Origin: JBGAQP01 sp044220635
GTDB taxonomy: Bacteria; Pseudomonadota; Gammaproteobacteria; Burkholderiales; Usitatibacteraceae
NCBI GenBank assembly: GCA_044220635.1
Contig: JBGAQP010000003.1
Location: 1 to 64,000, forward strand
Length of the DNA stretch: 64,000 bases
Direction: 5' to 3'
Shown piece by piece: positions 1 to 7,703 of the stretch (the first letter of the stretch is position 1; each line of letters opens with the position of its first letter). The translations under genes were made by a program, and so were the position numbers. Below the pieces are notes generated by a model that had not been told where the DNA came from, made no database searches, and saw only the letters and a program-made list of their open reading frames with translations.

Positions 1-212
1 ACCACCACCCGCGCCTGGGCCGCGACGGGATCGGCCGCCCCCTTCGCCTTGGCGACGACCGCCTCGAATTCCTGGAAGGATTTCGCGTCGCCCGCCTCCA
101 GGCCCTGGGACTCCAGCCAGGCCTTGGGGTCCTGTGCGACCGCGGGAAGCGCGCAGGCCGCCATGGCGCAGGCCACCAGGACGCGGGCGGCGGCAACCGT
201 CGATGAACGCAT
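1..212 (-). CDS. Secreted protein of unknown function, N-terminal part (runs off the window)
   Basis: Only the first 70 codons are present; the gene continues past base 1. The start is the ATG at 212-210, with a GGAGG ribosome site about 5 bases upstream (217-221). Residues 1-26 look like a Sec signal peptide: basic MRSS start, a hydrophobic Ala/Val-rich core, and an Ala-Val-Ala cleavage site before QDPKAW. The mature part (WLESQGLEAGDAKSFQEFEA...) is acidic and probably helical. I do not recognise the family. The tRNA-Ser gene lies 24 bases upstream on the same strand, so transcription from the tRNA could read into this gene. Confidence 0.7.
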   Translation of the reverse strand, partial: MRSSTVAAARVLVACAMAACALPAVAQDPKAWLESQGLEAGDAKSFQEFEAVVAKAKGAADPVAAQARVV

Positions 213-235
213 GAATCCTCCGGTGACGTGAGGGT

Positions 236-325
236 TGGCGGAAGGTGTGAGATTCGAACTCACGAGGGACTCGCGCCCCTGCCGGTTTTCAAGACCGGTG
301 CCTTAGACCGCTCGGCCAACCTTCC
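236..325 (-). tRNA. tRNA-Ser (anticodon UGA)
   Basis: Read on the minus strand the 90 bases fold as a class II tRNA. The acceptor stem is GGAAGGT (325-319) paired with ACCTTCC (246-240), followed by discriminator G and an encoded CCA (238-236). The D-arm contains the GGCCGAGCGG box, the anticodon stem is CCGGT/ACCGG with loop CTTGAAA, which puts TGA at 291-289, and the T-arm contains GAGTTCGAATCTC. The long variable arm (CAGGGGCGCGAGTCCCTC) is the mark of a serine tRNA. It decodes UCA and, by wobble, other UCN codons. Confidence 0.97.
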
Positions 326-343
326 GGCTTTGATTTGTAAGGG

Positions 344-372
344 ATTTTACCTGCGACCCGCGATTTGGGGAA
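344..372 (-). promoter_or_regulatory. Candidate sigma-70 promoter for tRNA-Ser
   Basis: On the minus strand a TAAAAT -10 box (349-344) lies 19 bases before the mature tRNA 5' end, with a poor TTCCCC -35 (372-367) 17 bases further up. The -10 is convincing by position; the -35 is weak. Confidence 0.4.
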
Positions 373-387
373 CCGGGCCCGAAGACC

Positions 388-416
388 TTGAAACCAACCC
401 CCTTCTCCCATACTCT
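388..416 (+). promoter_or_regulatory. Candidate sigma-70 promoter for the YccA-like gene
   Basis: TTGAAA (388-393), a 17-base spacer and TACTCT (411-416) make a reasonable sigma-70 promoter about 40 bases ahead of the 463 start codon. It stands out against the local GC-rich sequence. Confidence 0.5.
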
Positions 417-462
417 AACCCCCGGTCGATTTCGACCCGCACTTGACCTCCAAGGAGACACC

Positions 463-1161
463 ATGCAACCCGAAACCCCGATGCTCTCGCAGGGCAACGC
501 GTCCACGACGCTCACCCTGTCGCAGAACCGGGTGCTGCGAAACACGTACTGGCTGCTCGCCCTGTCCCTGGTCCCGACCGTCCTCGGCTCGTGGGTCGGC
601 GTGGCGACCGGCTTCACGTTCTTCGCCGCAAACCCCGCGATCGGATTCGTCGTGTTCCTCGCCGTCGCGTTCGGCTTCTTCTTCGCGATCGAGAAAACCA
701 AGAACAGCGCCTGGGGCGTCGCGCTCCTGCTCGCCTTCACGTTCTTCATGGGCCTCATGCTCTCGCGCCTGCTCGGCGTGGTGCTGGGGTTCAGGAACGG
801 CGCGAGCCTCATCGGCCTCGCCTTCGGCGGCACCGCGGTGATCTTCGCCGTGATGGCCTCCTGGGCGTCGACGATCAAGCGCGACCTGACGGGAATGGGC
901 AAGTTCCTCTTCGTCGGCATGATCATGCTGCTCGTGGCGGGCTTCGCCAACATCTTCCTGCAGATTCCCGCGCTGATGATCGCCTTCTCGGTGATCGCCA
1001 TCGGGATCTTCTCCGCCTACATGCTCTACGACATCAACCGGATCGTGACCGGCGGGGAGACCAACTACGTGACGGCGACCCTCGCGATCTACCTGGACGT
1101 CTACAACGTCTTCGCGAACCTGCTCGCGTTGCTCGGCATCTTCGGCGGCGACCGCGAATAG
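463..1161 (+). CDS. Bax inhibitor-1/YccA family inner-membrane protein
   Basis: The 232-residue protein has seven hydrophobic segments separated by short loops, the pattern of the UPF0005/BI-1 family (E. coli YccA, a modulator of the FtsH protease; calcium-leak channels in some members). The family signature near the C-terminus, SAYMLYDINRIVTGGETNYV, is clear and contains the conserved Asp; it is followed by ATLAIYLDVYNVFANLL and a final GDRE tail. The start at 463 is chosen over an upstream in-frame ATG at 388 because AAGGAG stands 5-6 bases before it and because family members begin just ahead of the first membrane segment. It is monocistronic, followed by a strong terminator. Regulation of FtsH is inferred from family membership. 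Confidence 0.9.
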   Translation: MQPETPMLSQGNASTTLTLSQNRVLRNTYWLLALSLVPTVLGSWVGVATGFTFFAANPAIGFVVFLAVAFGFFFAIEKTKNSAWGVALLLAFTFFMGLMLSRLLGVVLGFRNGASLIGLAFGGTAVIFAVMASWASTIKRDLTGMGKFLFVGMIMLLVAGFANIFLQIPALMIAFSVIAIGIFSAYMLYDINRIVTGGETNYVTATLAIYLDVYNVFANLLALLGIFGGDRE

Positions 1162-1182
1162 GCTGAACCTCGCACCACCCCA

Positions 1183-1206
1183 AGGGCGGCCCCGGCCGCC
1201 CTTTTT
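1183..1206 (+). terminator. Rho-independent terminator after the YccA-like gene
   Basis: AGGGCGGCC (1183-1191) pairs with GGCCGCCCT (1194-1202), and a T run follows at 1202-1206. It lies 22 bases after the stop codon at 1161. Confidence 0.85.
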
Positions 1207-1210
1207 CATC

Positions 1211-1306
1211 CAGAAAATGGGGACAGTCCCTATTTAATGGCTGTAACAATCACGCAGTTCCAGGAGATTGTTACAGCCATTAAATAGGGACTGTCCCCAT
1301 TTTCTG
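1211..1306. repeat. GGGGACAGTCCCC palindrome family, copy 1 (40-bp perfect inverted repeat)
   Basis: Bases 1211-1250 are the exact reverse complement of 1267-1306, with a 16-base loop. Each arm carries the core AAATGGGGACAGTCCC near its outer end and the box GGCTGTAAC near the loop, so the copy is two single elements face to face. The right arm contains the stop codon and last codons of the leftward rlmD gene (1280-1282 stop). Related copies are at 9940-9982, 27455-27529 and 63011-63055. RNA from either strand would form a very stable hairpin. Confidence 0.95.
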
Positions 1307-2614
1307 CATTTTCTCGAAGAGGGCGATGGACTCGACGTGGCCGGTGTGGGGGAACATGTTGACCACGCCCGCGGCGGCGAGGCGGTAGCCGTTCACGTTG
1401 ACGAGGACGCCGGCGTCGCGGGCGAGCGTGGAGGGGCTGCAGGAGACGTAGACGATGCGCCCGGGCCCGGCCTCGCCCAGCGCCTTGCAGATCTCGACGG
1501 CGCCGTCGCGCGGGGGATCGATGAGGAGCTTCGCGACGGGCCCGAGCTTCGCGAGCGCGCCGGGCGCATCCGTGTACAGGTCGTGGGCGAGGAAGCTCGC
1601 GCGGCCCTCGAGCCCGTTGGCGCGCGCGTTCTGCGTCCCGCGCTCCACGAGCGAGGCCGCGCCCTCGATGCCGACGACCTCCGCCCCGCGGCTCGCGATC
1701 GCGAGCGTGAAGTTGCCGAGCCCGCAGAAGAGGTCGCCCACCCTCTCGCCCGGGCGCGGGTCGAGAAGATCGACCGCGCGGCGCACGAGCACCCGGTTCA
1801 CGCCCGCGTTCACCTGGGTGAACTCGGTCGGACGGAACCCGAGCGCGAGGCCGAATTCCGGCAGCCGGTAGTCGAGCGCCGGCGCGCTCTCCGGGTAGAA
1901 CGGATGGGCCGAATCCGGGCCCTTGGGCTGCAGCCACCACTGGATCCCGTGTCGGTCGGCGAATGTGCGCAGCATCGCCAGGTCCTCGTCCGGGAGCGGC
2001 TCGAGGTGGCGCAGTACGAAAACCGTCACCGCCTCGCCCACCGCAAGCTCGAGCTGCGGGATGCGTTCCCGGAGCTTCATCCCCGTGAAGAGCGCGCGCA
2101 GCTCCGGGATCAGCGCGGAGATCTTCGGCGGCAGCACTTCGCAGGAGGTCACGTCGGCGACGTAGCTCGAGCGCCGCTCGTGGAAGCCCACGAGCACGCC
2201 GCCCTTCTTGGCGACGTAGTGCACCGAGAGCCGCGCGCGGCCGCGGTAACCCCAGGCGGGACCGACGATGGGCGGGAGCACCATGTCGGGGCGCACCTTG
2301 CCGATGCGCGCGAGGTTGTCCTCGAGCACGCGCTGCTTGGCGGCGACCTGCGCCGCGGGCTCGACATGCTGCATCGCGCAGCCGCCGCAGGTGCCGAACC
2401 AGCGGCAGCGCGGCGTGACGCGCTGGGAGCTTTGCCGCAGCACGCGCGTGACGGTGCCGAGGTCGAAGTGACCGCGGCTCCTTCGGCGCGTGAACTCGAC
2501 CTTCTCGCCGGTCACGCCCCCGTCGAGGAAGGTGACCTTCCCGTCGACGTGCGCGACCCCCACGCCCTCGTGGTCGATCGACTCGATGACGGCGACCGGC
2601 GGCGCGGCGCTCAT
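1280..2614 (-). CDS. rlmD: 23S rRNA (uracil-1939 C5)-methyltransferase RlmD
   Basis: The 444-residue protein has an N-terminal TRAM domain (about 1-60), the four cysteines of the [4Fe-4S] cluster (C70, C76, C79 in CRWFGTCGGC, and C158 in VTSCEV), the SAM motif GDLFCGLGNFTL (293-304), IDPPRDGA (365-372), and the catalytic cysteine C392 in YVSCSPSTLARD. This matches RumA/RlmD, which makes m5U1939 in 23S rRNA. The ATG at 2614 is preferred over an upstream in-frame Met because TRAM begins here. The protein should end near ALFEKM; the last residues, including MGTVPI, are encoded by the arm of the inverted repeat at 1211-1306, so the repeat has replaced the native C-terminus. The secreted protease gene ends 4 bases upstream. 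Confidence 0.95.
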   Translation of the reverse strand: MSAAPPVAVIESIDHEGVGVAHVDGKVTFLDGGVTGEKVEFTRRRSRGHFDLGTVTRVLRQSSQRVTPRCRWFGTCGGCAMQHVEPAAQVAAKQRVLEDNLARIGKVRPDMVLPPIVGPAWGYRGRARLSVHYVAKKGGVLVGFHERRSSYVADVTSCEVLPPKISALIPELRALFTGMKLRERIPQLELAVGEAVTVFVLRHLEPLPDEDLAMLRTFADRHGIQWWLQPKGPDSAHPFYPESAPALDYRLPEFGLALGFRPTEFTQVNAGVNRVLVRRAVDLLDPRPGERVGDLFCGLGNFTLAIASRGAEVVGIEGAASLVERGTQNARANGLEGRASFLAHDLYTDAPGALAKLGPVAKLLIDPPRDGAVEICKALGEAGPGRIVYVSCSPSTLARDAGVLVNVNGYRLAAAGVVNMFPHTGHVESIALFEKMQKMGTVPI

Positions 2615-2618
2615 GCGG

Positions 2619-5009
2619 CTATGGCCGGCATTGCGTCTTCGGCGTCGAGAAGACCTGCCGCTGGATCGCCTTGGTGACGGAAACCCCGTCCACGGTGTAG
2701 GCGAGAGTCCCGGCATTGCCCGTCGGGAAGGTGAGCGTCATGGTGCCGACGGCGATCGGCGTGATGGGAGACCAGGGACTCGCGTTGAACGCCGGCCCCA
2801 CGGTGCGGTAGAGCGTTCCCCGGTAGACGCCGGCGCCGATGCGCTCGCCCCGCGACATCACGTACCACATGCCGCGGCCATTCGGCGCGTAGGTGAAGAG
2901 CGTGGCGAAGAGGATGTCGCCCTGGTGCGTGACGTTGAGGCCCCAGCCCGATTCCTCGGGGTACCACCACAGGTCCTGGTAGTTCGTCGCCCAGCTGCGG
3001 TCGAAGTTCGACCAGCCGCATTCCGGCGCCGTCGAGAAGCGCTGGCGCTCGATCGTCTTCGTCACCGACACCCCGTTCACCGTGTACTCGAGCGTTGCCG
3101 TCCCGGCCGGGGAGAACGCGAGGCTCATCGTGCCGACGGTCGCGACGTCGATCGGCGTCCAGGGCGAGGCGTTGAACGCCGGCCCCGTCGTGCGGTAGAG
3201 CGTGCCCCGGAAGCTGCCGTCGGCCTGGCGCTCGCCGCGCGACATCACGAGCCACATCGGCGTGCCGTCGCCGTCGTAGGTGAAGAGCGTGGCGAAGACG
3301 ATGGCGCCCTGGTGGTTCACGTTGAGGCCCCAGCCCGATTCCGCCGCGTTCCACCACAGGTCGGTGTGGTTCTCGTCCACCCCGTCCCAGCGAAGCTTCA
3401 GGTCGTAGGCGCCCGTGCCCTGCGCCTCCCAATGCCCGATGAGCGCGTAGTACGTCCCGGGATCGAGCCGGCGCGTGAGGCCGAAGTTCGTGCTCGAGCG
3501 CTCGGCGTCGTCCTCGGCCTCCACGCCCTCGCCGCGCGAATCGAGGATCGTTCCCACCGTATCCTGGCCGCCCGTGGTCCAGGCGCTCACCGCGCCACGG
3601 CTGGTGACGAAGAAGCGGTAGACGTCGAGGTCGCCGGCGTAGTCGATGCGCCGCCCGGGATAAGTGAGCGTGTCGCCGCGCAGGTCGAGCGGCAGGTCCG
3701 CGCCGGAGGATTCGACGCCCGCGTCGAACAGGTCCTGTGCCCGGTTCGGGTGGTCGTCGGGCGCCTGCGGGAGGATGCGCACGTACGGGTCGATCTCCGG
3801 GTGCAGGATCTCGAAGCGGCCGTAGAGCGCCTCCTCGTCGAGGTTCGTGCAGCTCAGGCCCCCGCTTCGCACCGTCGAGCCTGAGAGGATGCCGCGCAGC
3901 TGCAGGCTCCCGCCCGCGAGCGTGAAGATGCCCGAGCCGCTCGAGCCGCCCTCGATGATGCCCCGGCCGAAGCGCACGCCGTACATGTCCTGCGGGCGGC
4001 CCTCGACGCGATACTCCTGGGTGACAGCCCCCGTCGCGTAGCGCGACGTGTCCCCGAGGGGGTGGCTCAGGCTCACGACGATCTCGCCGGAATTCATGCG
4101 CGCCGGGTTCCAGGTCGAGTAGACCGCCCCGGACGGCGGTGCGGCGTTCATGAGCAGGAGCGACGAATCGACGTTGTAGTTGCCGAAGACGAGCTGCATG
4201 CCGCCCGCGACCTGCACGGCCCCCGGGTCGGACGAACTGCTCGCGCAGCTCGTGGCCTCGTAGAACCAGAGGCTCGTGATCGAGGCCGCGGCGGACGCGT
4301 TGCCGATGCAGTGGTTCGCCGTGAGCACGTAGCCCGCCGGGAGGCGCTCGGTGTCGACGAGCGTTGCCGTGCAGAGGAATCCCGCGCCGCCGTCGACGAA
4401 GTTCAGGCGCATCACCGATTTCTTGCGCTCCGCGATCGCCGCGTCGAGCACCGGGTCCCCGGTCACGCACATCGTCGAGAGGGTGCAGGGCCCCGCGGCC
4501 TTCGCGAGCGGCGATTGGGTGAAGTGCAGCACGGCGCCCACGGCGAGCGCCTCGCCCGAGGGCCGCACGGGACTGAAGACCTCGACCCGCTGCGAGGCGC
4601 CTTCCGTCCACGGCGTCCACGCCTCGGGACCCGCGACGGGATCGAGGACCATCGACTCGACGCGATCGCCCTCGCCCCGGACGCGGACCTCGAACGCGCC
4701 CGGGACGGCGCCGAGGTCGAGGCGCACGCGCAGGCCGAGAGCCCCCTCGGAGACGGCCGTGAACCGGGAGACGAAGCCGTCGGCCACCGGCGTCCACGAA
4801 GGCAATCGCGCCGCCTTCGCGAGCGCCCGAACCGTGCCCACGCGAAGGCGGCCGGAAGGTTCCTCGGCGGCCGCGGCGAGCTTCTCCGCGGGCATCGCGA
4901 GCTCGACGAGCGTCGGGGCCGGAACGCGGGCCGCGCGGAACTCCGCGGGCGACGCGGCAGCGAGCGTCGTGCCCAGCGCGACGAGAAGGGCGAGGAGGCT
5001 TCGCGTCAT
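2619..5009 (-). CDS. Secreted trypsin-like serine protease with PPC-like domain and two GWGL repeats
   Basis: The 796-residue protein begins with a signal peptide (about 1-19) and a pro-region. The protease domain (about 180-400) has His233 in LTANHCIGN, Asp281 in NYNVDSSLLLM and Ser357 in GGSSGSG; the spacing and Cys content resemble lysyl-endopeptidase (S1, Achromobacter protease I) enzymes. A bacterial pre-peptidase C-terminal-like beta domain follows (about 455-540: DLDVYRFFV ... GTYYALIGH). The C-terminus is two tandem repeats of about 110 residues (548-659, 678-790), each starting DLWW-x3-ESGWGLNV and ending in GVSVTK-x-I-x-RQ-x-FS. The same domain occurs once in the protein at 49630-50415. 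The catalytic triad is seen in the sequence; specificity is inferred. The start ATG overlaps the stop of the upstream hydroxylase gene (ATGA). Confidence 0.9.
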   Translation of the reverse strand: MTRSLLALLVALGTTLAAASPAEFRAARVPAPTLVELAMPAEKLAAAAEEPSGRLRVGTVRALAKAARLPSWTPVADGFVSRFTAVSEGALGLRVRLDLGAVPGAFEVRVRGEGDRVESMVLDPVAGPEAWTPWTEGASQRVEVFSPVRPSGEALAVGAVLHFTQSPLAKAAGPCTLSTMCVTGDPVLDAAIAERKKSVMRLNFVDGGAGFLCTATLVDTERLPAGYVLTANHCIGNASAAASITSLWFYEATSCASSSSDPGAVQVAGGMQLVFGNYNVDSSLLLMNAAPPSGAVYSTWNPARMNSGEIVVSLSHPLGDTSRYATGAVTQEYRVEGRPQDMYGVRFGRGIIEGGSSGSGIFTLAGGSLQLRGILSGSTVRSGGLSCTNLDEEALYGRFEILHPEIDPYVRILPQAPDDHPNRAQDLFDAGVESSGADLPLDLRGDTLTYPGRRIDYAGDLDVYRFFVTSRGAVSAWTTGGQDTVGTILDSRGEGVEAEDDAERSSTNFGLTRRLDPGTYYALIGHWEAQGTGAYDLKLRWDGVDENHTDLWWNAAESGWGLNVNHQGAIVFATLFTYDGDGTPMWLVMSRGERQADGSFRGTLYRTTGPAFNASPWTPIDVATVGTMSLAFSPAGTATLEYTVNGVSVTKTIERQRFSTAPECGWSNFDRSWATNYQDLWWYPEESGWGLNVTHQGDILFATLFTYAPNGRGMWYVMSRGERIGAGVYRGTLYRTVGPAFNASPWSPITPIAVGTMTLTFPTGNAGTLAYTVDGVSVTKAIQRQVFSTPKTQCRP

Positions 5010-5986
5010 GCCGGCGGGGGCGATCCCGGCGCCGCGCGCCCGGGACGCAGCGCCTGCCCGAGGCGCACGAGCCCCAGCCATTGCTGGCGCCAGAAGCCTT
5101 CGCCGTAGTCGCGGCCGTGGAGCTGGTCGCGGATCCCCGTGGCGGGGAAGACCTGCTTCTGGTTGGCGGTCCCGAAAAGGTGGTCCCACGCCGGGAAGAG
5201 CACGGCGAAGTTGCACCCGCGGCTCGCGCCCTCGTGCCCGAGGCCGATCGCGTGGTGCACGCGGTGGTAGCGCGGGCTCACGAGGAGGCGCTCGCCCACG
5301 CGCCCGAAGCCCAGGCGCACGTTCGCGTGCGAGAGGCTCTCGATCACGCGCGTGGCGACCACGATGAGGAAGAACTGCCCGGGAGGCACGCCGATCGCGA
5401 GCGCCACCAGCGCGAAAGCGGCCTGCGTCATCAGGTCGTCGAGGAGGTGGTTGCGGTTGTCCGCCCAGAAGGTCATCTCGCGCTGGCTGTGGTGCAGCGC
5501 GTGCAGCGCCCACCAGAACCCGAGCTGGTGCTGCGCCCGGTGCAGCCAGTAGGCGACGAAATCGAGGATCACGAGGTAGGCGGCGAAGGACACCCAGGGG
5601 TAGGCGTTCAGCGCGGGGAAGGCCGACTCGAGCTTCCAGGGGATGATGTCGTGCATGCGCAGCCACGCGTCGAACCCGTCCACCACGGGCAGGAGCAGCA
5701 GGAAGATCGCGAGCGGAACGAGGCCCAGCCGGTTGAGGAAGGTGTAGATCACGTCCACGCGGATCGTGCGCCGGTCGGCCCAGCGCTCGACGGGGCGCCA
5801 GCGCTCGAGCGCCGAGAACGCGAGCGCGATCGCCCCGATCTCGAAGGCGCCCTCGAGGAACATCCCCGTCGCCTCGAATGCGTCCTCGACGTAGGTGGTG
5901 AGGCCGAGCGCGAAGACCGCGGGCTGAACGAAGGTCTCGAACACCCAGGCGTGCAGCTGCACCCAGGGGGCGGTCAGCGTTTCCAT
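5006..5986 (-). CDS. Sterol desaturase / fatty acid hydroxylase superfamily membrane protein
   Basis: The 326-residue protein has several hydrophobic stretches (about 15-30, 55-70, 90-110, 130-150, 185-215) and the histidine clusters of the membrane di-iron hydroxylases: HRAQH, HALHHS and, after the last membrane pair, HRVHH. These ligands indicate an oxygen-dependent hydroxylase or desaturase acting on a lipid; the substrate cannot be told. It is the middle gene of a tight leftward operon: its start overlaps the deacetylase gene by 13 bases and its stop overlaps the protease start by 4. Confidence 0.88.
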   Translation of the reverse strand: METLTAPWVQLHAWVFETFVQPAVFALGLTTYVEDAFEATGMFLEGAFEIGAIALAFSALERWRPVERWADRRTIRVDVIYTFLNRLGLVPLAIFLLLLPVVDGFDAWLRMHDIIPWKLESAFPALNAYPWVSFAAYLVILDFVAYWLHRAQHQLGFWWALHALHHSQREMTFWADNRNHLLDDLMTQAAFALVALAIGVPPGQFFLIVVATRVIESLSHANVRLGFGRVGERLLVSPRYHRVHHAIGLGHEGASRGCNFAVLFPAWDHLFGTANQKQVFPATGIRDQLHGRDYGEGFWRQQWLGLVRLGQALRPGRAAPGSPPPA

Positions 5987-6753
5987 CGCGGGCTGTCGGG
6001 GATGCGCGCGAAGCAGAAGCCCTTCGCCTTGAGGCCGGCGATCAGCTCGTCGAGCCGCGGCCAGAGGGGATCTTCCCGCGACCAGATGCCCAGGTGCCAG
6101 AGCAACACGTCGCCGTCGCGGATGTCCGCGAGCTGGCGGGCGATGAGCTTGTCGCCGGGGAAGCGGTCCGAGGGCAACTCGTCGCCGCTGAAGCCCGCGG
6201 GCGACCAGGCGACGTGGTTGTAGCCGCAGGACTGCGCGAAGGCGATCGCCCGGGGCGAGACCTTGCCGCCGGGCGCGCGCCAGATCCCGTCGAAGCCGCG
6301 GCCCGTCATCTTCCGGAACGCCTCTTCGGGCTTCTTCAGCTCCGCGCACAGGCCGTCGCGGTCGAGCGCTTCGCCGCGCTGGCCGTTCATGGGGACGTAG
6401 GCGACCTTCTCCCCCCTCAGGTCCCCGCCGATGTACCAGTGGCGCCAGGTGTGGGAGCCGAAGGCGTGGCCTTCGTCCGCGAGGCGCTTCCAGTACGGCG
6501 CCCAGGAGGGGTCGAGCGAGGTGTCGCCGCGCTTCGTGGGCTGGTTGGCGAGGAAGAACGTCGCCTTCACGCCGTGCTTGCGCAGGATCGCGGCGATCCC
6601 CTCGGCGGGCTCCATGTGGCCCGTGTCGATCGTGAGGTAGAGCGTGCCCTTGCACGCGGGCTCGGCGCCCGCGGCGGCCAGCGCGAGACCGAGGAGCGCG
6701 GCGGCGGCGAGCGGCCTAGCGGCGCGGCGCATGGGAGAGGAAGAAGAGTCCAT
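5974..6753 (-). CDS. Exported polysaccharide deacetylase (NodB/CE4 fold)
   Basis: The protein (259 residues from the Met at 6753; 252 if the Met at 6732 is used, which gives a more typical signal peptide MRRAARPLAAAALLG) is exported. NodB motifs are visible: LTIDTGH for motif 1, SHTWRHW for motif 2 (the HxxxH metal ligands), WRAPGG for motif 3 and LLWHLG for motif 5. In motif 1 the usual TFDDG is TIDTG, so the base Asp is kept but the metal-binding Asp is Thr. It probably removes acetyl groups from a cell-surface polysaccharide, if active. It overlaps both the beta-propeller gene upstream and the hydroxylase gene downstream. Confidence 0.87.
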   Translation of the reverse strand: MDSSSSPMRRAARPLAAAALLGLALAAAGAEPACKGTLYLTIDTGHMEPAEGIAAILRKHGVKATFFLANQPTKRGDTSLDPSWAPYWKRLADEGHAFGSHTWRHWYIGGDLRGEKVAYVPMNGQRGEALDRDGLCAELKKPEEAFRKMTGRGFDGIWRAPGGKVSPRAIAFAQSCGYNHVAWSPAGFSGDELPSDRFPGDKLIARQLADIRDGDVLLWHLGIWSREDPLWPRLDELIAGLKAKGFCFARIPDSPRWKR

Positions 6754-7681
6754 GGGGCGAGCGGCCCACGGGGATGCGACCGACGACCTTCTTCGTGGCG
6801 AGGTCCACGACCGTCACCTGGCGGATCCAGCGCGAGGTGACCCAGAGCTGCCTGCCGTCCTTCGTGGCCTCCATGTCGTCGGGACCGCCGGGAACCGGGA
6901 AGGTTTCCTTCACCTCGAGGGTCTGCTGGTCGATCACGGACACGGTGTTGGCCATGCGGTTCGAGAGGAAGACGTGGCGGCCGTCTCCCATCGCGAGGAA
7001 ATTGTGGGCGCCGATGCCCGTGGGCAGGCGCTTCACGAGGCGGCGCGCGCGCCAGTCGATCGCCTCGACGTGGTCCTCGCCGGTGATGCCCACGAGGAGG
7101 TGGCGGTCGTCGGGCGTCATCCAGATTCCCGCGGGCTGCTTGCCGACCGCCATCTTCCAGAGGACCGATTGCGTGGCGAGGTCGATGGCGACGATCTCGT
7201 TCGATTCCTGGAGCGTCACGAAGGCCGTGGCGCTGTCGGCGCTGAAGGCGATGTGGCTCGGGACCTTCGGCGTCTCGAGGCGCTTCACGAGCTTCAGGTC
7301 CGCGGTGTAGATGTCCACGCGGTCGAGGCGGTTGGAGGCCGCGACGAACCACTTGCGGTCGGGCGAGTAGCCGATCTGGTAGGGGTCGCTGATGCGCTCG
7401 ACGCGGCGCAGCACCTCGCCCGTCTTCGGGTCGAGGAAGACGAGGTCGTTGCTCGCGGCGTTGGCGACGATCAGCTCCTTGTTGTCGGGTGTCGCCATCA
7501 GGTGGTGCGGCTCCTTGCCCACGGGGATGCGCTTGACCTCCTTCATCTCGCGCGGGTCCACGATGGACACGGTGCCCTCGCCCGAGTTGAGCACGATCAC
7601 GCGCTCCTCGGGGGTGAAGGCGGGCGCCGGGGCGGCCGCCAGGGCTCCCGCGAGGAGGATCGTTTTCCCGAGACTTTTCAT
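6716..7681 (-). CDS. Exported YncE-type seven-bladed beta-propeller protein
   Basis: The 321-residue protein has a Sec signal (cleavage near APAPA-FTP) and then a regular series of about 42-residue blades with recurring segments such as VSIVDPREMKEVKRIPVG, VTVVDLATKKVVGRIPVG and DDRHLLVG. This is the YncE/cytochrome-cd1-like repeat family (YVTN type). No haem-binding motif or enzymatic residue is seen, so a periplasmic binding or scaffold role is the most that can be said. It is the promoter-proximal gene of the leftward run that continues with the deacetylase, hydroxylase and protease. Confidence 0.85.
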   Translation of the reverse strand: MKSLGKTILLAGALAAAPAPAFTPEERVIVLNSGEGTVSIVDPREMKEVKRIPVGKEPHHLMATPDNKELIVANAASNDLVFLDPKTGEVLRRVERISDPYQIGYSPDRKWFVAASNRLDRVDIYTADLKLVKRLETPKVPSHIAFSADSATAFVTLQESNEIVAIDLATQSVLWKMAVGKQPAGIWMTPDDRHLLVGITGEDHVEAIDWRARRLVKRLPTGIGAHNFLAMGDGRHVFLSNRMANTVSVIDQQTLEVKETFPVPGGPDDMEATKDGRQLWVTSRWIRQVTVVDLATKKVVGRIPVGRSPHGLFFLSHAPRR

Positions 7682-7703
7682 GGGCTTATGTTAGCATAGG
7701 GGC

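Noticed and set aside
5974..6655. Start of the hydroxylase as a 549-residue protein
   Set aside because: The upstream part is a shadow frame of the deacetylase; the hydroxylase begins at METLTAPW (5986).
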